This document shows positions 60,474-64,000 of a stretch of 64,000 nt of DNA, piece after piece; within the stretch, counting starts at the first letter, position 1; each line of letters starts with the position of its first letter. Source of the stretch: Halopseudomonas pelagia CL-AP6 (GTDB lineage: Bacteria; Pseudomonadota; Gammaproteobacteria; Pseudomonadales; Pseudomonadaceae); NCBI RefSeq assembly GCF_000410875.1, contig NZ_AROI01000025.1, positions 1-64,000 on the forward strand, read 5' to 3'. The notes below the pieces were generated by a model that saw only the letters and a list, made by a program, of their open reading frames with translations, made no database searches and was not told the origin of the DNA. Both the position numbers and the translations under genes were made by a program.

Positions 60474-61337
60474 ATGTCGCACATGCTGGATGATCTGGTA
60501 AGCCTGCTGGCGCTGGAGAAAATTGAAGAGAATCTGTTTCGTGGCATGAGCCAGGATCTGGGGTTCAAGCAACTCTTTGGCGGCCAGGTGCTTGGCCAGT
60601 CGCTTTCCGCCGCCAGCCAGACGGTCGATGTGCTACGCCACGTCCATTCGGTGCATGGTTATTTCCTGCGTCCTGGGGATCCGACGCTGCCGATCATCTA
60701 TCAGGTCGATCCGTTACGCGATGGCGGCAGTTTCACCACGCGGCGGGTGCAGGCGATCCAGAAAGGCAAGCCGATCTTTACCATGATTTGCTCCTTTCAA
60801 GGCGATGAGGAAGGTTATACCCATCAAGCGGTCATGCCGGATGTGCCTGGCCCCGACGATCTGCGCAATGAAACCGAAATCACCCGCGACCAGCAGCATC
60901 TGCTCAATGAGAAAGTGCGCGAGAAAGTGCTAGTCGACAAACCAATCGAAATTCGTCCGGTGGAAGTGTTCAATCCATTCGAGCCTCAGGTCGCAGAGCC
61001 GGTTCGGCATATGTGGTTCCGGGCCGACGGCTGTTTGCCGGATGACCCGCAGCTGCATCGCTATCTGTTGGCCTATGCGTCAGACTTCCATCTGCTGGGC
61101 ACCGCCATGTTGCCCCATGCGGTATCGTCCTGGTCACGCAAGATGCAGGTCGCGAGTCTTGATCACTCCATCTGGTACCATCAGCCGCTGCGCATGGATG
61201 ACTGGTTGCTGTATGCGATGGACAGCCCCTCTGCGAGCGGCTCACGCGGCTTGTCCCGCGGGCAGATATTCAATCGTGACGGCGTGCTGGTAGCGTCCAT
61301 TACCCAAGAATCACTGATGCGCAAGGTGCAGGGCTGA
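60474..61337 (+). CDS. tesB: acyl-CoA thioesterase II
   Basis: Double hot-dog thioesterase of 287 aa hydrolysing medium and long acyl-CoA. Recognisable segments: NLFRGMSQDLGFKQLFGGQV, the VHGYFLRPGDPTLPIIYQV beta strand, TTRRVQAIQKGKPIF, and a C-terminal SLDHSIWYHQPLRMDDWLLY with the catalytic Asp/Gln/Thr region and GSRGLSRGQIFNRDGVLVAS. It starts with GAGG upstream and is followed by the HAD gene after 3 bases. Confidence 0.95.
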   Translation: MSHMLDDLVSLLALEKIEENLFRGMSQDLGFKQLFGGQVLGQSLSAASQTVDVLRHVHSVHGYFLRPGDPTLPIIYQVDPLRDGGSFTTRRVQAIQKGKPIFTMICSFQGDEEGYTHQAVMPDVPGPDDLRNETEITRDQQHLLNEKVREKVLVDKPIEIRPVEVFNPFEPQVAEPVRHMWFRADGCLPDDPQLHRYLLAYASDFHLLGTAMLPHAVSSWSRKMQVASLDHSIWYHQPLRMDDWLLYAMDSPSASGSRGLSRGQIFNRDGVLVASITQESLMRKVQG

Positions 61338-61340
61338 GCC

Positions 61341-61928
61341 ATGCATGATCTTAAGGCGTGGGTGTTTGATCTGGATGGTACGTTAACGCTGGCGCAGCAC
61401 GATTTCGCGGCGATTCGTCGCGAGTTGGGCATCCCTGCCGGGGACGACATACTTTGTTTTATCGCCAGCCGCCCCTTGTCCGAGCGTGAGCAGCTTAGCT
61501 CCCAGCTGGACGCGATCGAGATGCGGTTGGCCGCAGAGGTGCGCGCTGCGCCGGGCGCGGCCGAGCTGATCAGGCATCTGCACGAGTCGGGGCGTCACAT
61601 CGGTATTCTCACCCGCAACCTTCAACAGGTCGCAAGGTCTTCCCTCGAGCTGCTCGGGGTGTTGGACTGTTTTGCCCCCGAGCATATCCTCGGACGTGAC
61701 CAAGCCTTGCCTAAACCTGACCCGGACGGCATTCATCAACTGCTCGGGAGGTGGTCAGTGGCGCGGACTCAGGCTGTTATGGTCGGCGACTTTCGTTTTG
61801 ACCTTGAGGCAGGTAGGGCGGCGGGTTGCCATACGTGCTTGGTCCATGCGGACAACCAATGGCCAGAGCTGGCTGACTGGCACGTGACGGATTGCCGTGA
61901 CCTGATGGTGCAACTGACGCCGCCATAG
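61341..61928 (+). CDS. HAD-superfamily phosphatase
   Basis: HAD-IA-like hydrolase of 195 aa. The nucleophile motif is FDLDGTL with D10 and D12; motif II is ILTRNL (Thr after a hydrophobic strand), and the conserved KPDPDGI and MVGDFRFDLEAGRAAG carry the motif III Lys and motif IV Asp. The cap is small. The substrate is unknown; a phosphoglycolate-phosphatase-like role is possible. It is three bases after tesB and probably co-transcribed. Confidence 0.9.
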   Translation: MHDLKAWVFDLDGTLTLAQHDFAAIRRELGIPAGDDILCFIASRPLSEREQLSSQLDAIEMRLAAEVRAAPGAAELIRHLHESGRHIGILTRNLQQVARSSLELLGVLDCFAPEHILGRDQALPKPDPDGIHQLLGRWSVARTQAVMVGDFRFDLEAGRAAGCHTCLVHADNQWPELADWHVTDCRDLMVQLTPP

Positions 61929-61978
61929 ACTGCCGGCCACCAGCCCCCTCTTGCTCAACACTGTGCTCGGCTATAGAG

Positions 61979-61995
61979 TGCTTGGTTGCCAAGCA
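61979..61995. repeat. 17-base perfect palindrome upstream of the LtaS-family gene
   Basis: TGCTTGG-TTG-CCAAGCA lies in the 172-base gap between the HAD gene and the membrane transferase gene, just after a TATAGA that could be a -10. No T-run follows. Confidence 0.4.
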
Positions 61996-62100
61996 GGGGG
62001 CGTGGCCTCAGTTGCAAAACTACCGGTCGTTGGCTGAAATCTCTGCCTGACCGCATTAAACCAAGCGCACCCTCATTCTATAGTTTCACTAGGAGCCAAT

Positions 62101-64000
62101 ATGGCCTGGTTAAGATCGCGTCGTCTGCACTATTTTCTTGGTGGTGTGGCGATCCTTTTTGTTTTGCTGGTTGCTTTGCGGGCACTGTTCTATTTCGGTT
62201 TTTCGGCAGTCACCCCCGGGGCAGAACAGCCGTTGGACGTTGTACTCGAAACCCTGAGTATCGGTGTACGCTTCGATCTGCGGTTGGCTATCCTGCTGAT
62301 GTTGCCGGCCATGCTATTGGCCTGGCTTCCCGTGTGGAACAGTCTGCGCTCAAGCCTGCTGCGCTGGGTGGCGCGGCTGTATCTGGTCCTTGCGCTGGGC
62401 ATTGTGCTGCTGCTGTACATTTTCGATTTTGGCCACTACGCCTATCTGGGTGTGCGCCTCAACGCCTCCGCACTCAAGTTCATTGCCGATGCCGGTATCT
62501 CCCAGCAGATGGTCTGGGAGAGCTATCCGGTAATCTGGATCACGTTAGCCTGGCTGACCATGCTGGTCGCCTCGGTTTGGGCGTTAATGCGCTTGGAGAA
62601 GGCTACCCTCGATCAACCGAAAACGGTTATACCGCTCTGGTCCCGGATACTTGGTAGCGTGGTGATGGTGGTGGTGGTGTTCCTGGCGATTCTTGGTCGC
62701 TATGCCAATATCAATCTGGAAAATCCGGTGCCGTTGCGCTGGAGTGATGCCTTTTTCTCGGGGGATAGCCAGGTAGGTGCACTGGGTCTCAATCCAGTCA
62801 TCTTTTTTTATGACACTTTGAGCGTGCCCCAGGAACGCTATGACCTGGATCAGGTGCGTGAGCATTACCCGGTGGTCAGCCGTTACTTGGGTGTCGAAAA
62901 GGTAGACGCGGAGCAGCTCACGCTCAATCGTCAGGTCGGGGTGCAGCCGCACCAGCTGGATGTGGCGCAGCCACCTAATATCGTTTTTGTCATGCTCGAA
63001 TCACTGGGTACCACTGCCGTGGGGGCTTACGGTAACCCGCTGAACCCCACGCCGAATATTGACCGTATGGCGCAGGAGAGCTGGTTTTTCCGGCACTTCT
63101 ATGTGCCGGTAACCGGCACGGCCAAGACTGTTTGGGCGAGCATCACCGGCATTCCTGATGTGTCGCGTTCGCAAACGGCCACCCGTAATCCTTTGATCAC
63201 CAATCAGCACACCTTGATCAATGAGCTTGAGGGATACCACAAGGTTTACACCATTGGCGGTAACTCCGGCTGGGCGAATATGAATGCGCTGATTCGCCAG
63301 AGTATTGATGGGATAAAGCTGTATGAGGAAGGGGGTTGGAAAGCAAAAAATGCCGACGTCTGGGGAATCTCGGATCTTGATCTGTTCAAGGAGACCGACC
63401 AGATTCTGCGGGATTTGCCGAGGGACAAGCCTTTCTTCGCCTACATTCAGACCGCAGGCAACCACCGACCCTTTACCATTCCGGCAGACAATGATGGGTT
63501 TGAAGCGATTGACCGCCCGCTCGCGGAGGTAGAAGCAGCGGGCTCGCGCAGCGTGGCGCAATACAATGCTGCGCGGCTGCTCGACTTTAACCTGGGGCGT
63601 ATGATCGATCTGGCCAAGGAGGGCGGCTATTTTGATAACACTATCTTCGTGATGTTTGGCGACCACAATACCCGCATTGCCAATATCGATTTCATGAAGC
63701 CGGCATTCGACCAACTAGGGTTGGAAAGCAACAACGTTCCCCTGCTGATCTACGCTCCCAAGCTGCTGCCGCCCCGTGAGTTTGACGAGGCGGTGGGCCT
63801 GGCGGATCTGCTACCCACGATTGCGAGTTTGTTGGGCGTGGAATACGACAACCGTACTATGGGTCGCGATCTGTTGCAGCCAGCACCTGAAGGTGAGCGG
63901 GTGGTGCCGGTGGTGCTTCGCGAGGGCAGTTTCCCGTTGATTGGTGCGGTGAGTAAGGATTTCCTGCTGCAGATGAACTATGACGGTACCGAGCCTAGCC
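62101..64000 (+). CDS. LTA-synthase-family membrane sulfatase/phosphotransferase (3' truncated)
   Basis: Open to the window end, 633 codons read. Four to five N-terminal membrane helices (about 10-30, 60-80, 95-120, 145-165, 185-205) precede a periplasmic alkaline-phosphatase-fold domain from about 300. That domain has IVFVMLESLGTTAVGAYG (metal Glu), the nucleophile Thr in VTGTAKTVWASITG, AYIQTAGNHRPF and FGDHNTRI (metal Asp/His). The family includes LtaS, OpgB phosphoglycerol transferase and related Gram-negative enzymes; the acceptor is unknown here. Start: ATG at 62101 with AGGAG. A different-frame ORF at 61986-62657 is a shadow. Confidence 0.9.
   Translation, partial: MAWLRSRRLHYFLGGVAILFVLLVALRALFYFGFSAVTPGAEQPLDVVLETLSIGVRFDLRLAILLMLPAMLLAWLPVWNSLRSSLLRWVARLYLVLALGIVLLLYIFDFGHYAYLGVRLNASALKFIADAGISQQMVWESYPVIWITLAWLTMLVASVWALMRLEKATLDQPKTVIPLWSRILGSVVMVVVVFLAILGRYANINLENPVPLRWSDAFFSGDSQVGALGLNPVIFFYDTLSVPQERYDLDQVREHYPVVSRYLGVEKVDAEQLTLNRQVGVQPHQLDVAQPPNIVFVMLESLGTTAVGAYGNPLNPTPNIDRMAQESWFFRHFYVPVTGTAKTVWASITGIPDVSRSQTATRNPLITNQHTLINELEGYHKVYTIGGNSGWANMNALIRQSIDGIKLYEEGGWKAKNADVWGISDLDLFKETDQILRDLPRDKPFFAYIQTAGNHRPFTIPADNDGFEAIDRPLAEVEAAGSRSVAQYNAARLLDFNLGRMIDLAKEGGYFDNTIFVMFGDHNTRIANIDFMKPAFDQLGLESNNVPLLIYAPKLLPPREFDEAVGLADLLPTIASLLGVEYDNRTMGRDLLQPAPEGERVVPVVLREGSFPLIGAVSKDFLLQMNYDGTEPS

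Noticed and set aside
62056-62084. TTAAAC-17-TATAGT promoter for the LtaS-family gene
   Set aside because: The hexamers fit, but transcription would start at the ribosome-binding site (62091), leaving no usable leader.
61986-62657. 223-codon plus-strand ORF before the window end
   Set aside because: It overlaps the LtaS-family gene in another frame; the frame from 62101 gives membrane helices and a catalytic domain, so this one is a shadow.

Overview
The window is a contiguous block of chromosomal core genome from a gammaproteobacterium of the Pseudomonas group. The order map-glnD-dapC-dapD on one strand, facing rpsB-tsf-pyrH-frr-uppS-cdsA-dxr-rseP-bamA-skp-lpxD-fabZ-lpxA-lpxB-rnhB-dnaE-accA-tilS-pyrG-kdsA-eno-ftsB-ispD on the other, is the arrangement known from Pseudomonas. 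The imuA-imuB-dnaE2 cassette, the long-form DapD (344 aa) and the DUF2489 and DUF6231 type proteins fit this. Base composition by eye is moderately GC-rich, lower than P. aeruginosa, which would suit the Halopseudomonas / P. pertucinogena side of the family; that placement is a guess.

Layout. 1-5.5 kb: trxC, a small unknown, rlmA and dapE in one minus-strand run, then rlmF with a spermidine-synthase-like gene, divergent from tcdA. 5.6-11.8 kb: minus-strand operon map-glnD-dapC-(ArsC-like)-dapD ending in an intrinsic terminator. 12-37.6 kb: a long plus-strand series covering translation factors (rpsB, tsf, frr), UMP kinase, undecaprenyl and CDP-diacylglycerol synthesis, the MEP pathway (dxr, ispD), outer-membrane assembly (rseP, bamA, skp), lipid A and fatty acid synthesis (lpxD, fabZ, lpxA, lpxB, accA), replication (dnaE, rnhB), tRNA modification (tilS), CTP and KDO synthesis (pyrG, kdsA), enolase and cell division (ftsB). 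37.7-43 kb: the SOS mutasome imuA-imuB-dnaE2 behind a promoter whose start point is covered by a consensus LexA box. 43-46.1 kb: a translationally coupled minus-strand valine-catabolism operon (mmsB, 3-hydroxyisobutyryl-CoA hydrolase, acyl-CoA dehydrogenase). 46.3-64 kb: single genes and short operons, namely an orphan solute-binding protein, the initiator tRNA-fMet gene, dinB, two SDR enzymes, several small unknowns, dinG, a serine hydrolase, pdxH, a BaiN-type flavoprotein, a histone-deacetylase-like amidohydrolase, tesB, a HAD phosphatase and an alkaline-phosphatase-fold membrane transferase (LtaS family) cut by the window end.

No CRISPR array, insertion sequence, prophage, integron or recognisable defence or toxin-antitoxin system is visible. 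No gene-free stretch exceeds 300 bases; the longest are 11775-12062 (divergent map/rpsB region with the rpsB leader) and 55015-55298 (between dinG and the serine hydrolase). I found no clearly new multi-gene system. What deserves a second look lies mostly between genes: a short ORF stop-start coupled to imuA under LexA control, an SD-masking hairpin before an SDR gene, a perfect inverted repeat over the predicted tesB start point, paired TTGATCAA boxes 21 bp apart before an orphan binding protein, and a hairpin between dnaE and accA.
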